A DNA stretch of 33,078 nucleotides from DASSBG01 sp964583865 (GCA_964583865.1 CAZOXZ010000009.1:1-33078); one strand, 5' to 3'; shown: positions 8,820-16,253, numbered from the stretch's first letter. Notes: a model not told the origin generated them from the letters alone. A program made the numbers and translations.

Positions 8820-9473
8820 TTACAGACCCGGAGCCGCCAGGTCCAGGCGATGCATCAGCTTGCTGGCCTGGGTGCGGTTGCGTACTTCGAGCTTGTCGAA
8901 GATGGCCGTCAGATGCGCCTTCACGGTACGTTCCTGGATGTCCAGCCGGTCGGCGATCTGCTTGTTCAGCAGGCCGTCGGCCACCATGTCGAGCACGCGC
9001 AGCTGCTGCGGCGTGAGGCGTCCCAGGCGTGCGGCGAGGTCACGATCCCCGGCCTCGCCGGGCATGGCATGGACGGCACTGGCAATATCGGGCGACAACC
9101 AGGTGCCGCCGGCCAGCACGGTGTCGACAGCCGTGCCGATTTCACCGCTGGGCGCGCTCTTGGAAATGAAGCCGGCCGCATCGTGATCCAGCACGCGGCG
9201 GATGATGCTGGCGTCGTCGTGCGCCGAGATCACCAGCACCGCCAGTGCGGGGAACTGCACGCGCAAGGCCGTCAGGCCCGACAGACCATGCGTGCCCGGC
9301 ATGTGCAGGTCCAGCAGCACCAGCTCCAGGTCCGGATCGGTCTCCAGCATGGCCAGGGTGTTGTCCAGCGTATCGGCCTCCACGATGGCATCATTCGGCA
9401 ACACGCGGGCACAGGCCTGGCGCAACGCGGCGCGGAACAGCGGGTGGTCGTCGGCGATGAGCAATCGGGCCAT
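8820..9473 (-). CDS. crbR: LuxR/NarL-family response regulator CrbR
   Basis: A 217-residue two-domain regulator. The receiver domain begins LLIADDHPLFR, has the acidic pair Asp8/Asp9, the phospho-acceptor Asp55 in VLLDLHMPG, and Lys in FISKSAP. A C-terminal LuxR-type helix-turn-helix follows (LTPQQLRVLDMVADG, then LNKQIADRLDIQERTVKAHL). Its sequence and its partner kinase point to CrbR, which binds DNA to activate acs-type acetate genes. It converges on crbS with 8 bp between stop codons. Upstream, TACAAT at 9485-9480 sits only 6 nt before the ATG and there is no ribosome binding site, so the mRNA may be leaderless. No acs gene is in the window, so the target is elsewhere. Confidence 0.87.
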   Translation of the reverse strand: MARLLIADDHPLFRAALRQACARVLPNDAIVEADTLDNTLAMLETDPDLELVLLDLHMPGTHGLSGLTALRVQFPALAVLVISAHDDASIIRRVLDHDAAGFISKSAPSGEIGTAVDTVLAGGTWLSPDIASAVHAMPGEAGDRDLAARLGRLTPQQLRVLDMVADGLLNKQIADRLDIQERTVKAHLTAIFDKLEVRNRTQASKLMHRLDLAAPGL

Positions 9474-9479
9474 GTCCGG

Positions 9480-9485
9480 ATTGTA
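9480..9485 (-). promoter_or_regulatory. Candidate -10 box for a leaderless crbR transcript
   Basis: Read on the minus strand the bases are TACAAT, five of six matching the sigma-70 consensus, ending 6 nt before the crbR ATG. Transcription from it would begin at or beside the start codon. No good -35 is visible at 16-18 bp, which keeps confidence low. Confidence 0.3.
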
Positions 9486-9530
9486 GCGGGCACCTCGGCC
9501 ACAATCACTTGCGTCGGCGGTACGGTCAGG

Positions 9531-9534
9531 CTAG
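9531..9534. repeat. Target-site duplication CTAG, left copy
   Basis: CTAG directly abuts the left end (CCTG) of the MITE-like element and is repeated at 9786-9789 directly after its right end (CAGG). A 4-bp duplication at both borders is what transposition leaves. CTAG is rare in gammaproteobacterial genomes, so finding it at both borders is unlikely by chance. Confidence 0.65.
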
Positions 9535-9552
9535 CCTGCATTATTCATGAGG
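9535..9552 (+). repeat. Left terminal inverted repeat of the MITE
   Basis: CCTGCATTATTCATGAGG, matching the complement of 9768-9785 at 15 of 18 positions. Confidence 0.7.
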
Positions 9553-9767
9553 GTCGCGGATGATTGCGGAATTCGCAGCAAGCCACGCGAAGGGGCGAAG
9601 GAAAAGCGTAGCGGGGACTACGCTTTGACTGAGGACCGAGTGTGGTGCCGCGAGAAACCGCAAGGGCCGCGACAGAACGGCACGTAAACACACTGCGAAC
9701 GCTTAACTTGACCGAAAAACGGATAAACATCAATGATTTCAAACGTTTTCCAGCAAGTGCCGTTCGA

Positions 9768-9785
9768 CCTTGTGAATAATTCAGG
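9768..9785 (-). repeat. Right terminal inverted repeat of the MITE
   Basis: Read on the minus strand from 9785 it is CCTGAATTATTCACAAGG, differing from the left end at positions 5, 14 and 15. Confidence 0.7.
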
Positions 9786-9789
9786 CTAG
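9786..9789. repeat. Target-site duplication CTAG, right copy
   Basis: Second copy of the 4-bp direct repeat, immediately after the terminal CAGG of the element and 9 bases before the start codon of the DUF2007 gene. Confidence 0.65.
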
Positions 9790-9798
9790 CTTGGCAGC

Positions 9799-10077
9799 AT
9801 GCGAACCGTTTACCACGCCGAGAACATTGTGGATGCCCATCTGGTCAAGGATGCGCTGGAGAACGACGGCATCCCGGCCTTCATCGCCGGCGAGTACCTG
9901 GTCGGTGCCGTTGGCGAACTGCCGGCGCGTGATTTCATTGCCGTGATGGTGCCGGACTCCAGCATGGAGGCCGCCGAGCGTCGGGTGCGCGAGGTGGAGG
10001 CCATGCTGCGCGCGCCGCATACCGCCGCGGATGATGACCCGGAAGCGGGCGACCTGCCTGGCGCGGTGCTGGCGTGA
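9799..10077 (+). CDS. DUF2007 domain protein
   Basis: A 92-residue soluble protein of the DUF2007 family, annotated in databases as putative signal-transducing proteins with no proven role. It begins MRTVYHAENIVDAHLVKDAL and has AFIAGEYLVGAVGELPA and DFIAVMVPDSS, typical of the family's single ferredoxin-like domain, then an acidic tail. The start codon lies only 13 nt beyond the MITE, and an in-frame TAG in the target duplication at 9787-9789 prevents any longer start, so the N terminus is intact. The upstream control region, however, now consists of MITE sequence and no clear Shine-Dalgarno is present. DgkA follows 30 bp downstream and may be co-transcribed. A second, diverged DUF2007 gene lies at 26250-26642. 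Confidence 0.8.
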   Translation: MRTVYHAENIVDAHLVKDALENDGIPAFIAGEYLVGAVGELPARDFIAVMVPDSSMEAAERRVREVEAMLRAPHTAADDDPEAGDLPGAVLA

Positions 10078-10107
10078 CCGGTTGTCCGTTAGGCGAGAAC
10101 TGACGAC

Positions 10108-10479
10108 ATGGCCAGCGACGAGCCGCGCGGTCCGCGCCAGATCCTGTGTGCCCTGAAGTGGTCCTGGCAAGGACTGCGCGCCGCGTGGCGCCACGAGGCA
10201 TCCTTTCGCCTGGAATGCTATCTCGGGGTGATCGTCATTCCCCTGGGTCTGTGGCTGGGGCATGGCGGTGTCGAGAAGGTGTTGCTTGGCATCATGCCGT
10301 TGCTGGTGTTGTCGGCCGAACTGCTGAACTCGGCCATCGAGGCAGTCATTGATCGCGTTTGCCCGGAACAAAACGAGCTGGCCGGACGTGCCAAGGACAT
10401 GGGCTCGGCTGCGGTGTTCGTGTTGATGATGCTGGTGGTGCTGACCTGGTGCCTGGTGCTGTTGCCGCGTCTGCAGTAA
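10108..10479 (+). CDS. dgkA: Diacylglycerol kinase
   Basis: A 123-residue integral inner-membrane enzyme that phosphorylates diacylglycerol to phosphatidic acid, recycling lipid left over from membrane-derived glycan and lipid A modification. The length equals the family norm (about 120). Diagnostic motifs are ASFRLE after the N-terminal amphipathic segment, ELLNSAIEAVIDRV with the catalytic Glu region, and AKDMGSAAV at the start of the last helix, with three transmembrane helices in all. ATG 10108 is the only sensible start. It follows the DUF2007 gene by 30 bp. Confidence 0.93.
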   Translation: MASDEPRGPRQILCALKWSWQGLRAAWRHEASFRLECYLGVIVIPLGLWLGHGGVEKVLLGIMPLLVLSAELLNSAIEAVIDRVCPEQNELAGRAKDMGSAAVFVLMMLVVLTWCLVLLPRLQ

Positions 10480-10584
10480 TGCGAGAACGACACATGGCGC
10501 GGTTTGTGCTGTTAGAATCAGCTGGATATGACCGGGGCCTCCCAGGGGTTTGCCGGGTGACATGACAACGGTTGGAGTGAATCT

Positions 10585-12630
10585 ATGCGTTCTGCATTTC
10601 CCAAGTTCCTGATCGGCAGCCTGGCGCTGGCCTTGTTGCTGCCGCTTGTGGCATTCGCCAGCGAACCCATTTCCATCGAGGCACTGTCCCGTCTGCCGGC
10701 GATCCAGAGCCTGAGCATGACGCCCGACGGCAAGCACTTGGTCGGGCTGATTCCGTCGCCGACCAACAAGGAAGAAACCGCGCTGGCGATGTGGGATGCC
10801 AACGATATTTCAGCCGGGCCCAAGGTGGTCACGCCGTCCGGCGACCACATGAAGTTCATCGCCGCCTATGCTCTCAAGGCGGGCAAGATCCTGACGGTGG
10901 CACGCCAGGAGTGGACCGGCCAACTTGGCGGTTGTGGCGAGGGCAAGCGCACCGGCGCCACACGCACCTTTGTCACCAAGGCCTACCTGACCGGCCTGGA
11001 GCAGAAGAAGTTCAACGAGGCGTTTGCCAGCCAGCGCCGGCACGTCGGCATCAGCAAGCAGACCGAAACCTGCCTCGAGCTGGCCGGCACGGCGTCGCTG
11101 GTGGACATGCTGCCGCTGGACCCGGACAACATCATCATCCGTCGTGGCGGTGCGCTGAGCCGTGCATCGGGTTACTACCTGTTCAATCTGAAGACCGGCA
11201 AGGCCAAGTTGCTGTTCCGTGGCAGCCCCAGCAAGTCGCCGGCGCTGTTCGATTCGCGCACCGGTGATGTGCTGGTGCAGGCCAAGATCGAGCCGACAGG
11301 CGACGACTACGAGCAGCAAATTCTCATCAAGGACCCGAAGAGTGGCGAATTCGTGATCCAGAAGCCGCTCACCACCGTGTTGTCGGATCGGCATACGGTG
11401 GACGTGGTTGGCGTCGACAAGGCGACCGGCAAGTACTACGTGCTCACCGACCAGTTCTCCGACAAGGTCCAGTTGTGGCTGTACGACGCCGCCAAACAGA
11501 AATACGATGCCGAGCCGGCAGTGGCTCAGGACAAATACTCCATCACCGGTGTCATCTTCGGGCGCCAGCCCAGCAATTTCGATCAGCTGCTCGGTTTTGT
11601 TATCGGTGGGCCGCATCCCGTGACGGTCTACGTGGATCCGAAGTTCAAGGCCATCCAGGCAAGCTTGAAAAAAGCGTTTCCGGGCCAGCAGGTCAATGTC
11701 TCCAGTTACACGGACAAACTGGACAAGGTGCTGTTCACGGTCAACAGCGCCAGCATGCCGCCGGCATACTACATGCTGGTCAATGGCAAGAAGGTTGAAA
11801 GCCTCGGCAGCAAGCGCCCCTGGATCAAGCGCGGTCTGACCGGCACCGAAAAATGGGTCACCTACACGGCCCGCGATGGCTTGAAGATTCCGGCCATCCT
11901 GGATCTTCCCGCAGGCTGGGAGAAAGGAGACGCTCCGGCAAAGGCGGTCGTCCTGCCGCATGGCGGTCCCTGGGCCCGCGATTACATGGGTTGGGATCCG
12001 TCCGGCTGGATTCCGTTGCTGACCTCGCGCGGCTACGCCGTGCTGCGCCCGCAGTACCGCGGTTCATCCGGGCTTGGCCGCAAGCTGTGGCTGGCGGGCG
12101 ATGCCAAGTGGGGCCTGGCCATGTCGGATGACCTGGACGACGGTGCCAAGTGGCTGGTCGAGCAGGGCATCGCCGACAAGAATCGCATTGCCATCTTCGG
12201 GTATTCCTACGGCGGTTTCGCGGCCATCGCTGCCGACGTGCGCAGCCCATCGCCCTTCCAGTGCGCCATTTCCGGCGCGCCCGTGGCTGACCTCGGCCGG
12301 CTCGGGACATCCTGGAGCAGCAATCGCCTGCAACGCATCCTGCAAGGCAAGACCGTCAAGGGCATGGACCCCATGAAGAATGCTGCCAAGGCGCACCTGC
12401 CGATTCTCATTCTCGTTGGCGATCGCGACGTACGCACACCGCGAGCCATTCATGCCAAGCCGTTCTACGAGGCGGTGAAAGGCAAGGTTCACGCCGAATA
12501 CCACGAGATCCCGAACATGCCGCACAGCATGCCGTGGTATCCGAGCCAGATGCGCACCATGGACAAGCTGATCGTGGGCTTCCTGGCCAACGAATGCGGT
12601 TTCTCCAAGCCGGTCAAGTCGGCCAAGTGA
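10585..12630 (+). CDS. Secreted S9-family (prolyl oligopeptidase-like) serine peptidase
   Basis: A 681-residue exported peptidase. Residues 1-26 are a signal peptide (basic start, hydrophobic core, then AFAS). The middle is a beta-propeller-like region with SMTPDGKHLVGLI near its start, which gates access in this family. The C-terminal alpha/beta hydrolase domain contains LPHGGPWARD (oxyanion side), YRGSSGLG, the nucleophile Ser541 in GYSYGGF, Asp615 in GDRDVRTP and His647 in MPHSM, a complete catalytic triad. The family cleaves short peptides, often after Pro or releasing dipeptides; exact specificity cannot be read here. ATG 10585 has GGAG 8 bases upstream, and a TAGAAT at 10513-10518 could be its -10 box. 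The Oar-like TonB receptor downstream suggests a role in peptide scavenging. Confidence 0.88.
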   Translation: MRSAFPKFLIGSLALALLLPLVAFASEPISIEALSRLPAIQSLSMTPDGKHLVGLIPSPTNKEETALAMWDANDISAGPKVVTPSGDHMKFIAAYALKAGKILTVARQEWTGQLGGCGEGKRTGATRTFVTKAYLTGLEQKKFNEAFASQRRHVGISKQTETCLELAGTASLVDMLPLDPDNIIIRRGGALSRASGYYLFNLKTGKAKLLFRGSPSKSPALFDSRTGDVLVQAKIEPTGDDYEQQILIKDPKSGEFVIQKPLTTVLSDRHTVDVVGVDKATGKYYVLTDQFSDKVQLWLYDAAKQKYDAEPAVAQDKYSITGVIFGRQPSNFDQLLGFVIGGPHPVTVYVDPKFKAIQASLKKAFPGQQVNVSSYTDKLDKVLFTVNSASMPPAYYMLVNGKKVESLGSKRPWIKRGLTGTEKWVTYTARDGLKIPAILDLPAGWEKGDAPAKAVVLPHGGPWARDYMGWDPSGWIPLLTSRGYAVLRPQYRGSSGLGRKLWLAGDAKWGLAMSDDLDDGAKWLVEQGIADKNRIAIFGYSYGGFAAIAADVRSPSPFQCAISGAPVADLGRLGTSWSSNRLQRILQGKTVKGMDPMKNAAKAHLPILILVGDRDVRTPRAIHAKPFYEAVKGKVHAEYHEIPNMPHSMPWYPSQMRTMDKLIVGFLANECGFSKPVKSAK

Positions 12631-12653
12631 CTTGACCTGCGCGGCATTCCCGT

Positions 12654-12679
12654 CCTGCCCGTGATCTCCCGCGGGCAGG
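12654..12679 (+). terminator. Hairpin after the S9 peptidase gene
   Basis: CCTGCCCG at 12654-12661 pairs perfectly with CGGGCAGG at 12672-12679 around a 10-nt loop, 23 bases after the S9 peptidase stop. The following bases (gcagcttt) lack a true T-run, so intrinsic termination would be weak. Confidence 0.4.
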
Positions 12680-12704
12680 GCAGCTTTCAGGGCTGGCAGA
12701 GGTG

Positions 12705-12733
12705 TTGCAATCGTGCTGCTTGCCCGCTACATT
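12705..12733 (+). promoter_or_regulatory. Candidate sigma-70 promoter of the second TonB receptor
   Basis: TTGCAA at 12705-12710 and TACATT at 12728-12733 are separated by exactly 17 bp, each matching four of six consensus bases. They lie about 65 bases upstream of the receptor start and downstream of the preceding hairpin, so the receptor probably has its own transcript. Confidence 0.4.
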
Positions 12734-12798
12734 GCTTAACCGGCACCTAACAAAAAGTGCCTCTTTTCCAGTATGACCTTCCGAGTAGGGGATTTATC

Positions 12799-15717
12799 AT
12801 GACCAAATTTGCTCCACGAGCGCTCAAGCAGCTGCCTCTCGCCGTCGCGGTGGTAGCGGCATTGCAGATGGCGCCTGTCTGGGCACAGGATCAGGCGACG
12901 ACGGACCAGTCATCGCAGCAACAGACCAGCCAGAACCAGGCGAACAACGACGAAAACGCGCAGGAGCTGGAGGCGATTACGGTCACGGGCTCCCTGCTGA
13001 AGCGGCCCGAGTACCAGACGACCGCGCCGGTTCAGACTGTCAACATTCAGGCTGACCTCAATACCGGTTCGTTCAGTACGGCCAACATGCTGCAAGCCAC
13101 CGCCATCGCGTCGGGCAGCACGCAGATCAACAACCAGTTCTCCGGTTTCATCGTGGAAGGTGGTACCGGCGTGCAGTCCATCAACCTGCGTGGATTGGGC
13201 GCAGCCCGTTCTCTTATCCTGCTGGATGGCCAGCGTCCCGGTCCTGCGGGTACTCGCGGTCAGGTGGGTGCCTTTGACCTCAACGTCATTCCGCAGGTCA
13301 TTCTGTCCCGCATCGAGATCGTGAAGGATGGCTCCTCGTCGATTTACGGTTCCGATGCCGTCGCCGGCGTGGTCAACCTCATCACGCGCAAACGCATGGA
13401 CAGCCCCGAGTTCAACTTTTTCGTGGGTGTGCCGCAGCACGGTGGTGGCAAGCAGGTGGTAGCTTCGTTCGGTACCGGCTGGAACTTCGACCGTGGCAAC
13501 ATCACGGTTGCAGCGCAGTTCCAGAAGCAGTACCCGTTGAAGGTCTACCAGCGCGATTACCTCAGCTGCGTGCGTGACATGATGTGGGATGCCCAGGGCA
13601 ACCGTATCGATCGCGCGGATCATTCCGTCCTGCAGGGCACCGACCTGGCCGGATGCGACAACTTGTATGCGAACAGCATCATCAAGTACACCGACTCCTC
13701 GATTCGCTACGTGCCCTCGCGCGATGGCAGCACCGTGGGTCCGTTCCCCGGTTATCACCCGCGTCCGAGCCCGTCGACCCAGTACAACGATCCGGACAAC
13801 CCCGATGGCGCCTACTACGAGGATCAGCTCAACTTCCCCTGGTTCGGTAATGCCTGGGCGCTCAACCAGAACCAGAACACCAGCCTGTACGGTGCCACCA
13901 GCTTCCGCTTCGGCGGTGTCAACTGGGACACCCAGTGGTTGTACAACCACCGCCTGACGGCGACCAAGGGCTGGCGTCAGTTCTTCCCGCTGGTCTCTCT
14001 CGGGCCGTTCCAGGGTGATCTGGACACGGTTTATCAGCCGATTATGCCGTTCCCGATGAACAGCCATGTCACCGTGGACTACTTCTACGGCGCGACCAAG
14101 TTCTCCGGCCTGTTCATGTCGACCGATACCTGGTCCTGGGAGGTCAACGCGAACCACAGTCGCTCGCGTGGTGACTACTACGGCTTGCGCATTGATTCGC
14201 GCCTGACCGGCGACCTCGGCAACGCGATGAACGAGGCCGATTACCAGCCCATCGACTACTTCGATCCGGGTATCCTCAACGGTGACCGCATGGACGAGTT
14301 GGTCGCTGCCGTTGGCCTGCGTACCCACGGTCGTACCACGTACGACCAGAGCACCGCCAACGCCATCGTTACCGGTGACCTGTTCGAGCTGCCTGCCGGT
14401 GGCGTGTCCTCGGCCTTCGGTATTGAATATCGTCACATGAAGCTCGACGACCAGCCTGACGAGGCTTCCAAGGGCAATTATTCCTGGGGCTTCACTTCGG
14501 CGGACGTCACCAAGGGCACCGATCACGCCACCGAGGTGTTCGGCGAGGTCGGCATTCCGCTGCTGAAGGGCATTCCGGGCATCCAGTCCCTGAGCCTCGA
14601 CTTGTCGGCGCGTACATTCAAGTACTCCAGCGTGGGCGAACGTGACCATGTCTGGAAGATGGGCGTCAGCTGGCAGATCATCCCGACGCTGCGTTTCCGT
14701 GGTTCCCTGGGTACGTCGTACCGGGCGCCTGGCCTGTACGAACTGTACCTGGGCGACCAGACCGGTTTTGTGGGGCAGTTGGGTCTTGATCCCTGTATCT
14801 TGTGGGGCGAGAGCACCAACGAGTTCATCCGGGCCAACTGTGCCGCTGCAGGCATTCCGGACGACTACGACGCCTCCGGCACTTCTTCGGCCACGATTCA
14901 CTCGGGCGGTGGCGCCGGCTTCCTGAAGCCGGAGACCTCACGTGCCAAGTCGGCCGGCTTTGTGTGGACGCCGGACTGGGGCAACTTCAACCTGGCTCTG
15001 GACTACTTCGATTACGAGATTCGTGGCCAGATCGCAGAGCTGGGTGAGGGTTCCATCCTGTTCGGCTGCTACGGTGCCGAGGTGTTCCCGAACCACTTCT
15101 GTGAGATGATCGATCGCAACCCGCCGGACGATCCGGGCAACCCGAACATGATCACGGACGTGTACGCGACCTACATCAACATCAACCAGCAGCGTACGCG
15201 TGGTTACGACCTGCAGTTCAACTGGGACAAGGATTTCTCCTTCGGCCATCTGGCCGCCGACGCCCAGATCACCTATCAGGTCGAGGACAGCCAAATCCTG
15301 TTCGACAGTGCCGAGGAAAGCGGACGTGCCACAGCCGAGTATCTCGGCTACATCGGCCGGCCGAAGACCACCGGTCTGGCGAACATCGTGTTCACCCGTG
15401 GCGACTGGACCTACACCTGGCAGGGCTTCTACACCGCGCATACGCGCAACCTGTCGCTGGATGGTTCGCAGGACTACTTCGGTGAGCCGGCGTTCTACGA
15501 CATGCGTGCCGGCTGGCAGCTGCGGCACAATGTCTCGGTGCGTTACGACCAGCCGCATTGGGGCGTGACCATCGGTGTTCGCAACCTGTTCGACAAGGAA
15601 CCGGATCTGGTGTCCTCGGGCGTTTCCACCATGAACTACGGCAACGTGCCTTTGCTGGCATCGCAGTACGACTTGTTGGGACGCACGTTCTTCACCCGCC
15701 TGAACTACAAGTTCTGA
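12799..15717 (+). CDS. TonB-dependent receptor, Oar-like
   Basis: A 972-residue outer-membrane receptor. The signal peptide ends at AQ around residue 29-30. A Gln/Asn-rich linker follows, then a TonB-box-like LEAITVTGSLLKR near residues 57-69. The plug carries SINLRGLGAARSLILLDGQR and the conserved VILSRIEIVKDGSSSIYGSD, then VAGVVNLITRK. The long barrel ends in FTRLNYKF with a terminal aromatic. ATG 12799 has AGGGGA 8 bases upstream; an earlier ATG at 12757 would spoil the signal peptide. Large receptors of this kind in Xanthomonadales are often linked to peptide uptake, and the S9 peptidase upstream is in keeping. Two cysteine pairs, in surface-loop-like regions near residues 258 and 292 and beyond, are notable. 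The ligand is unknown. Confidence 0.9.
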   Translation: MTKFAPRALKQLPLAVAVVAALQMAPVWAQDQATTDQSSQQQTSQNQANNDENAQELEAITVTGSLLKRPEYQTTAPVQTVNIQADLNTGSFSTANMLQATAIASGSTQINNQFSGFIVEGGTGVQSINLRGLGAARSLILLDGQRPGPAGTRGQVGAFDLNVIPQVILSRIEIVKDGSSSIYGSDAVAGVVNLITRKRMDSPEFNFFVGVPQHGGGKQVVASFGTGWNFDRGNITVAAQFQKQYPLKVYQRDYLSCVRDMMWDAQGNRIDRADHSVLQGTDLAGCDNLYANSIIKYTDSSIRYVPSRDGSTVGPFPGYHPRPSPSTQYNDPDNPDGAYYEDQLNFPWFGNAWALNQNQNTSLYGATSFRFGGVNWDTQWLYNHRLTATKGWRQFFPLVSLGPFQGDLDTVYQPIMPFPMNSHVTVDYFYGATKFSGLFMSTDTWSWEVNANHSRSRGDYYGLRIDSRLTGDLGNAMNEADYQPIDYFDPGILNGDRMDELVAAVGLRTHGRTTYDQSTANAIVTGDLFELPAGGVSSAFGIEYRHMKLDDQPDEASKGNYSWGFTSADVTKGTDHATEVFGEVGIPLLKGIPGIQSLSLDLSARTFKYSSVGERDHVWKMGVSWQIIPTLRFRGSLGTSYRAPGLYELYLGDQTGFVGQLGLDPCILWGESTNEFIRANCAAAGIPDDYDASGTSSATIHSGGGAGFLKPETSRAKSAGFVWTPDWGNFNLALDYFDYEIRGQIAELGEGSILFGCYGAEVFPNHFCEMIDRNPPDDPGNPNMITDVYATYININQQRTRGYDLQFNWDKDFSFGHLAADAQITYQVEDSQILFDSAEESGRATAEYLGYIGRPKTTGLANIVFTRGDWTYTWQGFYTAHTRNLSLDGSQDYFGEPAFYDMRAGWQLRHNVSVRYDQPHWGVTIGVRNLFDKEPDLVSSGVSTMNYGNVPLLASQYDLLGRTFFTRLNYKF

Positions 15718-15740
15718 TTCAGGCAACAATCGTGTGATCG

Positions 15741-15771
15741 GGGGCGGCAGGCAACTGTCGCCCCTTTTTTT
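15741..15771 (+). terminator. Intrinsic terminator after the second TonB receptor
   Basis: GGGGCGGCA at 15741-15749 pairs with TGTCGCCCC at 15756-15764, with one G-T wobble and a 6-nt loop. Seven Ts follow at 15765-15771. It lies 23 bases after the receptor stop. Confidence 0.88.
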
Positions 15772-15792
15772 GTGCTCGAAGACTCCGATGGC

Positions 15793-15824
15793 TTGACTCT
15801 GGACCATGGTCCGGGGTTTACCAT
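15793..15824 (+). promoter_or_regulatory. MerR-type long-spacer promoter with central operator
   Basis: TTGACT at 15793-15798 is a near-perfect -35 and TACCAT at 15819-15824 is the -10, separated by 20 bp instead of the usual 17. In the spacer lies the perfect 12-bp dyad GGACCATGGTCC at 15801-15812. A 19-20 bp spacer with a centred palindrome is the hallmark of promoters that MerR proteins untwist on metal binding. It drives the adjacent merR-copA operon, so control is autogenous. Expected initiation is near 15831. Confidence 0.85.
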
Positions 15825-15854
15825 GCGTGCATGACAAGCGACCAGGACAAGCAC

Positions 15855-16253
15855 ATGCGCATTGGTGAGGTGGCCGAGGCGGCGGGCGTCGGTATCGACA
15901 CGATTCGTTATTACGAGCGCCGGGGGCTCCTGCCCGTCCCGACGCGGACGCTATCCGGTTACCGCGACTACGGGCAGCCAGCCGTGGTGCGGCTGCAGTT
16001 CATTCAGCGCGCCAAGACGCTGGGCTTTTCGCTGGCCGACATTGCCGAGCTGCTGGCGCTGTCGGCGGATCGTGAGCGTGGCGTGGCCGGGGTCAAGGCA
16101 CGCGCCGAGGCGCAGTTGGTCACCGTGGAAGAACGCATCACCGAGCTGGAACGGATGCAGGAGGGCTTGCGCCGGTTGATTGCGGCCTGTCCGGGCCATG
16201 GCGAGCTGGAAGCTTGTCCCATTCTTGCGGCCCTTTCCGGAGAAAAGTCATGA
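15855..16253 (+). CDS. MerR-family metal-responsive transcriptional regulator
   Basis: A 132-residue regulator from ATG 15855; ATG 15831 would add eight residues. I prefer 15855 because the family begins MRIGEV, because AGGAC lies upstream, and because 15831 coincides with the expected transcription start. The winged helix-turn-helix has TIRYYERRGLLP and SGYRDYG, then a long dimerisation helix. The metal-binding loop holds Cys112 and Cys121 (CPGHGELEACPIL), eight residues between them as in MerR and ZntR; CueR has seven. Position 77, Ser in copper sensors and Cys in divalent sensors, is Val here. Its stop overlaps the ATPase start (ATGA), so the two are translationally coupled. A sensor for copper or silver is likely from the ATPase type, but the unusual residue leaves the metal open. 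Confidence 0.88.
   Translation: MRIGEVAEAAGVGIDTIRYYERRGLLPVPTRTLSGYRDYGQPAVVRLQFIQRAKTLGFSLADIAELLALSADRERGVAGVKARAEAQLVTVEERITELERMQEGLRRLIAACPGHGELEACPILAALSGEKS

Larger units (their letters stand above)
9535..9785. mobile_element. MITE-like non-autonomous transposable element, 251 bp
   Basis: The left end begins CCTGCATTATTCATGAGG. The right end, read on the opposite strand, begins CCTGAATTATTCACAAGG. The two 18-base ends match at 15 positions, and similarity resumes with TCG and CGG a few bases inward. CTAG flanks both ends as a 4-bp duplication. Inside is a 9-bp perfect stem, AAAGCGTAG at 9603-9611 with CTACGCTTT at 9618-9626 and a 6-nt loop. There is no transposase, and the only open frame inside (65 codons, minus strand) has no gene-like features. 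It is therefore a deletion derivative or MITE mobilised by a related transposase. The CCTG ends and 4-bp duplication recall the IS1380 group, which I have not verified. It sits between crbR and the DUF2007 gene. Confidence 0.72.

Noticed and set aside
9545..9742. 65-codon minus-strand frame inside the MITE
   Set aside because: It spans the internal hairpin and has no start site or gene-like features. Similar spurious frames are common in repeats.
12910..14901. A 663-codon antisense frame across the second TonB receptor
   Set aside because: It has no recognisable domain and lies wholly opposite a clear receptor gene.
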